This document shows positions 1 through 7,754 of a stretch of 64,000 nucleotides of DNA, piece by piece. The position numbers were made by a program, and so were the translations under genes. The notes below the pieces were generated by a model that was given only the letters and a program-made list of their open reading frames with translations, was not told the origin of the DNA and did no database searches. This DNA comes from JBALVT01 sp036960305 (lineage in GTDB: Bacteria; Pseudomonadota; Gammaproteobacteria; Pseudomonadales; Halieaceae). Where the stretch lies: positions 1 through 64,000 of the forward strand of contig JBALWA010000011.1 in NCBI GenBank assembly GCA_036960305.1. The letters are read 5' to 3'. Numbering within the stretch: the stretch's first letter is position 1; each line of letters starts with the position of its first letter.

Positions 1-854
1 AACGGTTCCCAACGCGCCCGCCGTTGCACGTAAGCGCGGGTGAACGGCTCCCCATTATGGCGCTTATCCAGGAACATCAGCCCGTTGGAGAGATTGCCAT
101 TGTGGGGAATCGCCAGCACCTGTCCGCCGGTCGCCTGTTCGTATTGCTCGAGGAAACCCCACAGGTCCTCCGGATCCAGACTGTCCTGGGCCCGAAAAGG
201 CAATATCTTATCGGCCCGCCCGGCACTGTCGCGAAAAATAACATTGCGATGCAGGTTACTCCCATCATCCATAGAGTTAGTCCACTCGTAACCGATGAAG
301 GCCGTAAATTTTCCAGGCTGGTTGAAGCGATCGGCATTGGCGGTCACCTGAGTCCAGACGTTGCGGCGCAGCTCAGAACTGCCGATCTTGTCGGGTTGAG
401 CCAGGCCCTGCAATATCTCCATCAAGGCCGTTTGAATACCCTCCTGTCCCTGCTGGAAAAGCTCGTACCAGCTCCTGCCCTGGTCAGTGCCCAACAACAG
501 GGGATCGGCGCGCTGGATCTGCTGCATCAGGCCCAGGTATTCCGCGTGATCCGAGATCACCAGGAAGTCCAGTGGCCTTGCCAGCTTCACCGGCATGCTA
601 TTGGTGGCCGTAACCTGTTCCCCACGGGCAAAACGGTAAGCCGATTCAGGCGGCAGCCGGGTACGGCCCAGCACGGCCGCATCCACCGACCAACTCGTAT
701 GAAGGTGAGTGTCACCCCAATAGACCTGCCGTGGGAAGTCTTCCCCTACATAAGGCGAATAGGTCGGCTCTGCGGCACTGCAGAGCCCGCTGAATAGAGC
801 CAGGAAAAATATTGAAAAATGGAACACCGGTGGGCTGACAAAAGTTTGCTTCAT
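1..854 (-). CDS. DUF3604 domain protein, 5' part only (cut by window edge)
   Basis: Reading the minus strand from the ATG at 852-854 gives an open frame of 284 codons that runs off the left edge. Residues 1-28 look like a signal peptide (hydrophobic core, then CSA-AE). GDTHLHT at about 47-53 and SDHAEY at about 101-106 resemble the metal-binding motifs of PHP-type phosphoesterases and are the hallmarks of the DUF3604 family as I know it. Family members are usually about 600 residues, so more than half is missing here. An exported metal-dependent hydrolase is likely; the substrate is unknown. The long plus-strand frame opposite is only its shadow. Confidence 0.85.
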   Translation of the reverse strand, partial: MKQTFVSPPVFHFSIFFLALFSGLCSAAEPTYSPYVGEDFPRQVYWGDTHLHTSWSVDAAVLGRTRLPPESAYRFARGEQVTATNSMPVKLARPLDFLVISDHAEYLGLMQQIQRADPLLLGTDQGRSWYELFQQGQEGIQTALMEILQGLAQPDKIGSSELRRNVWTQVTANADRFNQPGKFTAFIGYEWTNSMDDGSNLHRNVIFRDSAGRADKILPFRAQDSLDPEDLWGFLEQYEQATGGQVLAIPHNGNLSNGLMFLDKRHNGEPFTRAYVQRRARWEP

Positions 855-1032
855 GTGGTCTCCAGAGATTTCCGGGGCGCTATAAGCGTGCAACTCACGC
901 ATAATTGCGTTCCGGGATGACGCCCTCGATGGCGTGCCTGATTAGAGGGGTTCGATCTAAACAATATAGGACATACTGGTCGAACCGGCCAAGAAATAGC
1001 CCGTAAGGCGATATCTATGTGGAACCGGGAAG

Positions 1033-1692
1033 CTAGCTAATAACCAGCCATACGACGGTACCACTGCCCAGGCCTATGAACAGGCAACGCTTGAATACAT
1101 CGGGCGTGATTTTTTTAAGTTCCTCCAGTGGATCGTGACTCTCACGGGTGCGCTGTAGCACCGGCCATTCAATAGCTGCCCCAAAAACTGCCGAACCGAT
1201 AGCCGCTGCCACCAACATGGCCCGCCCGGAATTGTCGATGGGGACCAGCAAGAATAGTCCAATGACCGCTACCCAACTGCCTACTTGACCGGCGTAGCTC
1301 ATGGTGTTGAATTGCGCCTCGGTGCTCTTGCGGAAATCAAAGTCGTAGACAAACAGGCCCACCTTCTCTGGAATTTTGTAACTTGCCCCGGAAAATTTTG
1401 CTCCCGCATAGTGGAACCATTCATGGACCAGGGTGCTAACAACAACTCCCGCGACGATGGCAGTGGCGATAGAAAGGAAGTTGGCGATAGCCAGCTCTGT
1501 CACCAGATACCAGGTGTCTGCCGCAGCCCACAGGGCAAACGCTGAAATTCCTACCAGAAAGTGGGCAATGGCATGCTTGAACAACTTGTCCACATTGCTT
1601 AGCTGGTACGCGGGCTGATCATCGATCATATCGGTCATGGTGGCTGAAGCCTCAATTGCCTCAGCAGAGGCATCCCCCGTTTGCTCACTCAT
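1033..1692 (-). CDS. HExxH-containing integral membrane protein (M50-like)
   Basis: A 219-residue protein with about four or five hydrophobic segments (roughly 43-62, 68-90, 136-152, 157-175, 203-219). The motif HEWFH at 90-94 sits at the end of a membrane segment, as in site-2-protease-like zinc peptidases. The start chosen is the ATG at 1690-1692, with GGAG nine bases upstream; a TTG six codons earlier lies over that Shine-Dalgarno sequence and is less likely. The second metal motif of classical M50 peptidases (NPDG-like) is not obvious, so peptidase activity is inference. It lies 14 bp downstream of the toxin gene. Confidence 0.6.
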   Translation of the reverse strand: MSEQTGDASAEAIEASATMTDMIDDQPAYQLSNVDKLFKHAIAHFLVGISAFALWAAADTWYLVTELAIANFLSIATAIVAGVVVSTLVHEWFHYAGAKFSGASYKIPEKVGLFVYDFDFRKSTEAQFNTMSYAGQVGSWVAVIGLFLLVPIDNSGRAMLVAAAIGSAVFGAAIEWPVLQRTRESHDPLEELKKITPDVFKRCLFIGLGSGTVVWLVIS

Positions 1693-1706
1693 CGTACACT
1701 CCGGTT

Positions 1707-1991
1707 TCAAATTCGTCTCGATGCAGCCTTATAAACTGCATTCCTTTCTCGCTTCCCCACTGCCACGACGGATACCACAAGCTCCTCGTCGCGCACCTGA
1801 TACACTAAACGATAACCAACGCTGCGTAACTTGATCTTATAGCAGTTCTGCATACCGCTTAGCCGAGAGCTTTCAATACGGGGCTCTTCCAATCGCTGGG
1901 CCAGTTTTTTCTTGAACTGCACCTTGACCGTAGCGTCGAGCTTATCCCATTCTTGTTTCGCTTCTGCTCTAAACAGAAGCCTATAGCTCAT
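1707..1991 (-). CDS. RelE/ParE-family toxin of a type II toxin-antitoxin pair
   Basis: A 94-residue basic protein with the RelE fold signature: an N-terminal strand (YRLLFRAEAKQEW), a basic helix, then YRLVYQV and a late strand ending VAVGKRERNAVY. Family members are usually ribosome-dependent mRNA endonucleases or gyrase inhibitors; the sequence alone does not separate RelE from ParE activity. The start codon lies inside the 3' end of the upstream antitoxin gene (11-bp overlap), the usual antitoxin-first, translationally coupled layout. It lies near the 3' end of a tRNA-Arg gene. Confidence 0.88.
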   Translation of the reverse strand: MSYRLLFRAEAKQEWDKLDATVKVQFKKKLAQRLEEPRIESSRLSGMQNCYKIKLRSVGYRLVYQVRDEELVVSVVAVGKRERNAVYKAASRRI

Positions 1992-2235
1992 CCAGTGAAA
2001 CCTCTATTTCTGGCTGATCAAGGCGGGCCTTTACGATAGCAGCAAGCTCGACATCTTCCAGCTTATCTATCAGGGCTTCGTAAGCCGCAGCAGGTACGGC
2101 GTAAAATACCGGCTCATTGCGATTCAGTATTGCTACCGGCGCGCCCTCCCCCTGCTCAATGACCGCCATGGGGTTCTTTTTCAGCTCAGAAATACCCGCG
2201 CTTATATCTGCCAAAATAGGGTGTGTTGTACTCAA
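1981..2235 (-). CDS. Antitoxin, Phd/YefM (StbD/RelB-like) family
   Basis: An 84-residue acidic protein. The N-terminal half (ADISAGISELKKNP, then the VAILNRNEPVFYAVP segment) matches the Phd/YefM DNA-binding fold; the C-terminal half is acidic (ELAAIVKARL, EIEVSLDEL) and should wrap the toxin. The start is TTG at 2233-2235, with GAGG eight bases upstream and no better in-frame ATG. By family knowledge it neutralises the toxin and autorepresses the operon. A consensus-like promoter with palindromes lies just upstream (2261-2332). Confidence 0.85.
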   Translation of the reverse strand: MSTTHPILADISAGISELKKNPMAVIEQGEGAPVAILNRNEPVFYAVPAAAYEALIDKLEDVELAAIVKARLDQPEIEVSLDEL

Positions 2236-2260
2236 GGGAATAACCTCATTAAGTGGTCGC

Positions 2261-2332
2261 TTATTAGGTCTAATGATAGTTGCTTCTTGCCCAAAGTCAA
2301 TATTAAAAGACCTATTATCAGGTCTTTTAATA
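2261..2332 (-). promoter_or_regulatory. Promoter and likely autoregulatory operators of the toxin-antitoxin operon
   Basis: On the minus strand there is a -35 TTGACT (2295-2300), a 16-bp spacer and a -10 TATCAT (2273-2278). Immediately upstream of the -35 is a perfect inverted repeat with 13-bp arms (2301-2313 and 2320-2332; core AAAAGACCT/AGGTCTTTT) and a 6-bp spacer. A related partial site, ATTAGGTCTAAT (2263-2274), overlaps the downstream edge of the -10. Sites bracketing the promoter are what antitoxin-toxin autorepression would use. The binding protein is inferred. Confidence 0.65.
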
Positions 2333-2375
2333 GAGCTGTTGAGTAAGATGGTCGAAGCTGAAGAACTTTGAAAGA

Positions 2376-2452
2376 TGGCGCGCCCACGAGGATTCGAACC
2401 TCGGACATTCGCCTTAGAAGGGCGATGCTCTATCCAGCTGAGCTATAGGCGC
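2376..2452 (-). tRNA. tRNA-Arg (anticodon TCT)
   Basis: The minus strand folds as a complete 77-nt cloverleaf. The 5' acceptor strand GCGCCTA pairs with the 3' strand TGGGCGC; the D-loop is AGCTCAGCTGGATAGAGC; the anticodon stem-loop is TCGCC-CTTCTAA-GGCGA, giving anticodon TCT; the T-arm carries GGTTCGAATCC. The 3' CCA is encoded (2376-2378). It reads AGA codons. It is the last of three minus-strand tRNA genes here, separated from tRNA-His by an outer-membrane protein gene. Confidence 0.96.
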
Positions 2453-2565
2453 AAAAACAGATTTTCGCGGGCGCATCATACAACAAACTTTGGCTTAAGG
2501 GGAATCCATATAGCCGCAACGCTGGACTCCGGTAGCGATAGCCGCGAATCAGGTTAAGCAGCGGC

Positions 2566-3195
2566 TTAAAACCGAAATTGCAGGCCTATATTGGCCTGAA
2601 ACTGGCTATACATATCGGACTTTAGCGCGATGACGCACCCGCCAGAGCAAATACCCGCTGAGCTGCCATTAAAGAAGGTGGGAATCCACCGCGCTTCTAG
2701 ACGTATCAACAGGTTCTCCGACAATTTATAGTTCGTACCGCCTGCTATCTGGCCAGAAAGGCGCGTGGTGTCTTTCAGGCTCTTGTCCGCGGGAGAGAAA
2801 TGCCCGGCACCCACGCCGGCCAGGACAAAGGGCTCCCAATTGCCATTGGGATAGTAATTCATGGCGGTAAAATGAAGATGGGTAACCGACATATCCCTGT
2901 CGGCGAGACCGGCTCCGGTATCGAACTCTGTCTCATGATGACTGACAAAAAAGCCAATCCGCTGATTCGGGTTGCCGTTAAAGACGAAATCCACTGCGAG
3001 TCCAAGCACCCCGCCACCATCAGCGCTCAGGTCATCTCCCGGCTGCCCCGAAATTTGCGAACTCTGCCCGCCCTCCAGGTTAGCTTCTATCTCGAAGTCG
3101 TCGTTGACTTGGTAGCCTGCCAACAGTGTCAGGTCGGCAGCTTGCGCCTGGAACGCCACAGAAAAACCAACAATCAGCAAAAATCGTTTTATCAT
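2566..3195 (-). CDS. Outer-membrane beta-barrel protein
   Basis: A 209-residue protein with a signal peptide (MIKRFLLIVGFSVAFQAQA, cleaved before ADLTLL), alternating hydrophobic/polar strands and a C-terminal barrel strand ending in Phe (IGLQFRF), the usual BamA recognition signature. Length and strand pattern suit an 8-stranded small barrel (OmpW/OmpA-N-terminus type). No peptidoglycan-binding domain is present. The gene sits between tRNA-His and tRNA-Arg in the same orientation. The specific family and ligand are not recognisable. Confidence 0.75.
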   Translation of the reverse strand: MIKRFLLIVGFSVAFQAQAADLTLLAGYQVNDDFEIEANLEGGQSSQISGQPGDDLSADGGGVLGLAVDFVFNGNPNQRIGFFVSHHETEFDTGAGLADRDMSVTHLHFTAMNYYPNGNWEPFVLAGVGAGHFSPADKSLKDTTRLSGQIAGGTNYKLSENLLIRLEARWIPTFFNGSSAGICSGGCVIALKSDMYSQFQANIGLQFRF

Positions 3196-3251
3196 ACTAA
3201 GACAACTATTTGACCAAAACTGAACTGTAACAGATTAAAAGGGGGAGGAAA

Positions 3252-3327
3252 TGGGGTGGCCGACGGGTCTTGAACCCGCCACCTCCGGAGTCACAATCCG
3301 GGGCTCTACCAGATGAGCTACGGCCAC
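3252..3327 (-). tRNA. tRNA-His (anticodon GTG)
   Basis: A 76-nt cloverleaf on the minus strand. The acceptor GTGGCCG pairs with CGGCCAC, followed by an unpaired C and encoded CCA (3252-3254). The anticodon stem-loop CCGGA-TTGTGAC-TCCGG gives GTG, and the T-arm has GGTTCAAGACC. The first G is the extra 5' G (G-1) typical of tRNA-His. It is co-oriented with, and about 57 bp downstream of, tRNA-Pro. Confidence 0.96.
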
Positions 3328-3384
3328 CACTGAGGGGTACTGAAAATAAAGGAGAACCAACAATCCAAAACATGACAGGAAAGT

Positions 3385-3461
3385 TGGTCGGGGTAGAGAG
3401 ATTCGAACTCCCGACATCCTGCTCCCAAAGCAGGCGCGCTACCAGACTGCGCTATACCCCG
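3385..3461 (-). tRNA. tRNA-Pro (anticodon TGG)
   Basis: A 77-nt cloverleaf on the minus strand. It starts CGGGGTATAGCGCAGTCTGG; the anticodon stem-loop CCTGC-TTTGGGA-GCAGG gives TGG; the T-arm has GAGTTCGAATCTC; the 3' CCA is encoded (3385-3387). It is the first gene of the tRNA transcription unit, about 50 bp downstream of the promoter at 3511-3545. Confidence 0.96.
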
Positions 3462-3510
3462 ATACTCATAGTTTGAAGCAAGGATATGCTCCAACTGCCC
3501 CATTTCAGGA

Positions 3511-3545
3511 GCGCGCATGATACTCATACCCACTGTGGGCGTCAA
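3511..3545 (-). promoter_or_regulatory. Promoter of the tRNA-Pro/tRNA-His unit with GC-rich discriminator
   Basis: On the minus strand: -35 TTGACG (3540-3545), exactly 17 bp, then -10 TATCAT (3517-3522), followed directly by GCGCGC (3511-3516). A GC-rich discriminator just after the -10 is a known feature of stable-RNA promoters under ppGpp/DksA stringent control, so such control is inferred here. Transcription would reach tRNA-Pro at 3461 after a leader of about 45 nt. Confidence 0.7.
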
Positions 3546-3681
3546 CGATAAATTAGTGATTTTACTACAGTTTCTCTCTGCCACCTCTTCCACAAACACA
3601 GTTATGCGTGGGACAATGCGCAGCCTGTCAGCACACACCAAAACACGCCACTAGCCGATCAAATACGGAGCCAGATACCAC

Positions 3682-4527
3682 ATGCCAGCACTCATTCTCG
3701 ACGGCAAAGCCGTTGCCGCACAGACCGAATCGGAATTACTGGTACGAGTAGAGGCACTGAAAGAACAATCCAACGGAAAAACCCCCATACTCGCCACCTT
3801 ACTGGTCGGAGACGACCCTGCCTCGGCCACCTACGTCAAGATGAAGGGCAATGCCTGTCGCCGGGTGGGCATGGACTCCCTGAAAGTGGAAATGCCCGCT
3901 GCCACCACTACAGAGGAGTTGCTGCAGAAAATTGAAGAGCTCAACAGCAATCCCGACGTGCACGGCATCTTATTGCAACACCCCGTGCCCCCCCAGGTTG
4001 ATGAGCGCGCCTGTTTCGATGCCATTGCCCTGGGCAAGGATGTCGATGGTGTGACCTGCCTGGGTTTTGGACGAATGGCCATGGGAGAGAACGCCTACGG
4101 TTGCGCCACACCCCAGGGCATCATGCGCCTGCTGGCCCATTACCAGATAGACATTGAGGGTAAACATGCTGTAGTCGTCGGCCGCAGCCCCATTTTGGGC
4201 AAACCCATGGCCATGATGCTACTGGAGAAGAATGCGACCGTTACCATTTGTCATTCCCGCACTCGCAATCTTCCAGAGCTTGTCGCGCAAGCCGATATCC
4301 TGGTGGGCGCCGTGGGTAGACCTGAGTTTATTAAAGCGGACTGGGTCAAGGAAGGCGCCGTGGTAGTCGATGCGGGTTACCACCCTGGCGGAGTCGGAGA
4401 CATTGAACTGTCAGCCCTGGGTGACAAAGCCAGTGCGCTTACGCCGGTTCCAGGTGGTGTCGGGCCGATGACAATTAATACCTTGATTCAGCAGAGTGTC
4501 GAATCTGCAGAGAAGAGCTTAGGCTAA
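3682..4527 (+). CDS. folD: Methylenetetrahydrofolate dehydrogenase / methenyltetrahydrofolate cyclohydrolase
   Basis: A 281-residue cytoplasmic bifunctional enzyme interconverting 5,10-methylene-, 5,10-methenyl- and 10-formyl-tetrahydrofolate with NADP. Family signatures visible include VGDDPASATYVKMKGNAC with the catalytic Lys, the DGILLQHPVP-like segment (here VHGILLQHPVPPQ), DVDGVT, and the NADP-binding VVGRSPILGKP. The C-terminus has PVPGGVGPMT. Length is normal. The stop overlaps the convergent cysS stop by 4 bp, so the two transcripts run into each other with no terminator between them. Confidence 0.97.
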   Translation: MPALILDGKAVAAQTESELLVRVEALKEQSNGKTPILATLLVGDDPASATYVKMKGNACRRVGMDSLKVEMPAATTTEELLQKIEELNSNPDVHGILLQHPVPPQVDERACFDAIALGKDVDGVTCLGFGRMAMGENAYGCATPQGIMRLLAHYQIDIEGKHAVVVGRSPILGKPMAMMLLEKNATVTICHSRTRNLPELVAQADILVGAVGRPEFIKADWVKEGAVVVDAGYHPGGVGDIELSALGDKASALTPVPGGVGPMTINTLIQQSVESAEKSLG

Positions 4528-5906
4528 TCTGACCGACGTTTCCACTTGGTACCTTCACGGGAATCCTCCAGGACAATCCCCTGCTCCAGCAGCAGGTCGC
4601 GAACCTCATCGGCGCGGGCGTAATTTTTGTCCAGCTTCGCCTGCTGACGCTCCTCTATCAGGGCCTCCACTTCTTCAGCGGAAATGAGGTCATCGGAAGC
4701 GGCGCCGTGTAACCACTGCTGGGGATCCTGTTGCAAAACCCCCAGAAGCTGGGCCGCAGCCAGGATGCGGCCTTTTAAAAGAGGCTTGTCGTCGGGCGCA
4801 GACTTGTTGAGTTCCTTGGTCAGCGCGTGCAACTCAGCAATCGCCTCAGGCGTATTCAGGTCATCATTCAGAGCAGCGTAGAAAGGCTCAGACGTCAGGT
4901 CTATGTCGGTGATCGCGGTAATATCCGAGACTTCACGCAAACTGCCATATAGATTGGAAAGCGTCGCCTCGGCCTGTTCCAGTAGTTCCACGGAGAAGTT
5001 AAGCGGCGAGCGGTATTGGGCGGATAGCAGCGCAAAACGCAGGACCTCGCCCCGGTAACTCTGCAGCAGCTCCCGGACCGTACGGAAATTGCCCAGGGAC
5101 TTGGACATTTTTTCGCCGTCAATATCCAGGTAAGCATTGTGCATCCAGTACCGTACGTAGTCGCCGCCGTGGGCACAACGACTCTGGGCAATTTCATTTT
5201 CATGGTGGGGGAAAATGAGATCGCGGCCACCGCCGTGGATATCGATCGTGTCTCCCAGATGGGCCCTGATCATGGCGGAGCATTCCAGGTGCCAGCCCGG
5301 GCGACCGCGCCCCCAGGGGCTATCCCAGCCGGGATCTTCATCAGCCGCCGGTTTCCACAACACGAAATCGCCTGGGTGACGCTTGTAACTGGCCACTTCA
5401 ACCCGGGCGCCGGCCAACATATCATCCAGAGAACGGCCAGACAGTTTGCCGTAACCCTCCATCGATTCGACCGCGAACAGCACATGCCCTTCAGACTCAT
5501 AGGCATGGCCCTTGTCGATCAGGGTTGCCGTCATTTCTATCATGGCATCAATATTATGTGTGGCGTGGGGTTCCAGACTGGGAGGCAGCGCATTCAACTG
5601 GGCCATATCTTCACGATAAATAGCAGTGAACTCCTCCGTGACGGATTCGATGCTGCGTTCACCGGCTTTCGCTGCAGTGATAATTTTGTCGTCAATGTCT
5701 GTGATATTACGCGCATAGGTCACCTGACCATATTGCGTCTTCAATAAGCGGAACAAGGTGTCAAACACCACCACCGGTCGCGCGTTGCCGATATGGGCAA
5801 AGTTATAAACCGTTGGGCCGCACACATACATGGTCACCGCATCGGGGACCAGTGGGGTAAAGACCTCCTTTTTGGAGGTCAGGGTATTGTACAAACTGAG
5901 TGTCAT
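4524..5906 (-). CDS. cysS: Cysteinyl-tRNA synthetase
   Basis: A 460-residue class I aminoacyl-tRNA synthetase charging tRNA-Cys. It has the HIGH-type motif HIGN (NFAHIGNARP), the KMSKS loop (EKMSKSLGNF), and zinc-site residues in CGPTVYN, LECSAMI and the FPHHENEIAQS segment. The C-terminal helical anticodon-binding part includes NYARADEVRDLL. It directly follows glnS on the minus strand without any intergenic base, so the two synthetases are almost certainly co-transcribed. Its 3' end overlaps folD by 4 bp. Confidence 0.98.
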   Translation of the reverse strand: MTLSLYNTLTSKKEVFTPLVPDAVTMYVCGPTVYNFAHIGNARPVVVFDTLFRLLKTQYGQVTYARNITDIDDKIITAAKAGERSIESVTEEFTAIYREDMAQLNALPPSLEPHATHNIDAMIEMTATLIDKGHAYESEGHVLFAVESMEGYGKLSGRSLDDMLAGARVEVASYKRHPGDFVLWKPAADEDPGWDSPWGRGRPGWHLECSAMIRAHLGDTIDIHGGGRDLIFPHHENEIAQSRCAHGGDYVRYWMHNAYLDIDGEKMSKSLGNFRTVRELLQSYRGEVLRFALLSAQYRSPLNFSVELLEQAEATLSNLYGSLREVSDITAITDIDLTSEPFYAALNDDLNTPEAIAELHALTKELNKSAPDDKPLLKGRILAAAQLLGVLQQDPQQWLHGAASDDLISAEEVEALIEERQQAKLDKNYARADEVRDLLLEQGIVLEDSREGTKWKRRSD

Positions 5907-7565
5907 TTAGTTATTCCAGGTATCTCGTAGCCCGATAGTCATATTGAATACCGGCGTCTGTGAACTGTGCTCGAACCGATCGGCTACGAAATAGCCCTCG
6001 CGCTCGAACTGAAAATTTTGTTCAGGCTCAGCATCTAACAAAGAAGGCTCTATCCATACGCCCTCTATGACTGTCATGGAGTCCGGATTGAGAGAAGACA
6101 ACAAGTCTTTATCGCCTTTATCGGGCGCTTCATCATTGAAAAGGCGGTCGTATAACCGCACGGTCGCCTGCTTACCCGCGCTTGCAGAGACCCAATGGAT
6201 AACCCCTTTCGCCTTAATGCCGTCTTCAGGATCCTCGCCCAGGGTGTTGGGTATGATGCGAGCGCGAACTTCAACAATATCGCCCGCCGCATCACGAATG
6301 GCTTCATCGGCTTCTATCACGTAGGCATTTCGCAAGCGCGTACGCTTACCAATGACCAGGCGCTTGAACTTCTTGTTGGCCTCTTCGCGAAAGTCGTCAA
6401 CATCGATGTACAGTTCCCGACTGAATGACAGTGTTCGTGTGCCGAGGTCGTCCCGGCTCGGGTGTGCCGAAGTGACGATCTCTTCAGTTTCGCCTTCCGG
6501 GTAATTGGTCAGCACCACTTTTAACGGCTTGAGCACGCACATCGCTCTGGGCGCATTGTTGTTCAGGTCATCACGAATCGCATGCTCCAGCATCGCCACA
6601 TCAACCACCCCGTCATTGCGGGTAACACCGATCATGTCACAAAAACGGCGGATGGAAGCCGCGGTATAACCCCGGCGGCGCATACCGGCGATTGTGGGCA
6701 TACGCGGGTCATCCCAGCCCGCTACAATATTATCGTCTACCAACTGCTTCAGTTTGCGCTTGCTGGTCACGGTGTAACTCAGGCTCAGCCGGCCAAATTC
6801 AAATTGCCGGGGCTTGCTGGGCACCGGTAAATTCTCGATAAACCACTCGTACAACGGTTTATGATCGGCGAATTCCAGAGTGCAAACGGAATGCGTTACG
6901 CCCTCGATCGCATCTTCCTGTCCGTGGGCAAAATCATAGGTGGGATAAATCACCCAGTCTTCCCCTGTCTGGTGATGTGGCACTTTGCGGATCCGATACA
7001 GAATCGGGTCCCGCAAGTTCATATTCGGAGAGCTCATGTCTATTTTCGCTCGCAGAACCTTTTCGCCCTCGGCGAATTCCCCAGCTTTCATCCGCTCCAG
7101 CAAATCCAGGTTCTCCTGGGCACTGCGATCCCGGTATGGGCTATTCTCGCCTGCCTCTTTCAGCGTTCCTCTGTACTGGCGTGCCTGCTCGGCATTAAGG
7201 TCACAGACATAGGCCTTATCATCGTTTATAAGGTGTATCGCCCAGGCGTAGAATTGATCAAAATAGGAAGAGGCAAACCGGACCTCGCCCCTCCACTGGA
7301 AACCCAGCCAACGCACATCTTCTTGAATGGAATCGATGTACTCCTGACTTTCTTTTTCCGGATTAGTGTCATCAAACCGCAAATGGCAGGCGCCACCCGT
7401 TGATTCGGCCAGACCAAAATTCAGGCAAATTGACTTGGCATGCCCGACATGCAGGTAGCCGTTAGGTTCCGGTGGGAAACGGGTCACCACCTCGGAGACC
7501 CTACCGGACGCTAAATCCTCAGCAATCAGTGTCTGCAAAAAATTGCTGCTTGGCGTATTTTCCAT
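5907..7565 (-). CDS. glnS: Glutaminyl-tRNA synthetase
   Basis: A 552-residue class I synthetase. The HIGH-type motif is HVGH in PEPNGYLHVGHAKSI; the KMSKS equivalent is VTSKRKL; the C-terminal half is the beta-barrel anticodon-binding domain ending in GLRDTWNN. A dedicated GlnRS means Gln-tRNA(Gln) is made directly rather than by the GatCAB route. It is the first gene of a glnS-cysS unit. A perfect -10 (TATAAT) lies about 35 bp upstream. Confidence 0.98.
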   Translation of the reverse strand: MENTPSSNFLQTLIAEDLASGRVSEVVTRFPPEPNGYLHVGHAKSICLNFGLAESTGGACHLRFDDTNPEKESQEYIDSIQEDVRWLGFQWRGEVRFASSYFDQFYAWAIHLINDDKAYVCDLNAEQARQYRGTLKEAGENSPYRDRSAQENLDLLERMKAGEFAEGEKVLRAKIDMSSPNMNLRDPILYRIRKVPHHQTGEDWVIYPTYDFAHGQEDAIEGVTHSVCTLEFADHKPLYEWFIENLPVPSKPRQFEFGRLSLSYTVTSKRKLKQLVDDNIVAGWDDPRMPTIAGMRRRGYTAASIRRFCDMIGVTRNDGVVDVAMLEHAIRDDLNNNAPRAMCVLKPLKVVLTNYPEGETEEIVTSAHPSRDDLGTRTLSFSRELYIDVDDFREEANKKFKRLVIGKRTRLRNAYVIEADEAIRDAAGDIVEVRARIIPNTLGEDPEDGIKAKGVIHWVSASAGKQATVRLYDRLFNDEAPDKGDKDLLSSLNPDSMTVIEGVWIEPSLLDAEPEQNFQFEREGYFVADRFEHSSQTPVFNMTIGLRDTWNN

Positions 7566-7599
7566 AAATCCTTCAAACGGTGGTTAAAATCGGCCGCGT

Positions 7600-7605
7600 A
7601 TTATA
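7600..7605 (-). promoter_or_regulatory. Putative -10 element for glnS-cysS
   Basis: The minus strand reads TATAAT here, 35 bp before the glnS ATG. No good -35 hexamer is visible at 16-18 bp upstream, so strength and use are uncertain. It falls in the 189-bp region between the divergent glnS and ppiB genes, in which nothing else is recognisable. Confidence 0.4.
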
Positions 7606-7754
7606 GCCGCAGATACGCTCGGCATATAGCCAATTAAACCGACAAGGCCTGCTAATAGTAGAAAGACAGGATTCTTTTGGGCTGCATGTATGCCTGCCAG
7701 CAAAAAGTACGTATCATTGCTCCGCTTTCTAATAACACGCACAAGGAACAACTA

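Noticed and set aside
24..797. A 257-codon plus-strand open frame
   Set aside because: It lies opposite the DUF3604 gene, whose minus-strand translation has a signal peptide and PHP-like metal motifs; the plus frame has none.
949..986. Inverted repeat GGTTCGA ... TCGAACC upstream of the DUF3604 gene
   Set aside because: Only 7-bp arms with a 24-bp spacer; could arise by chance.
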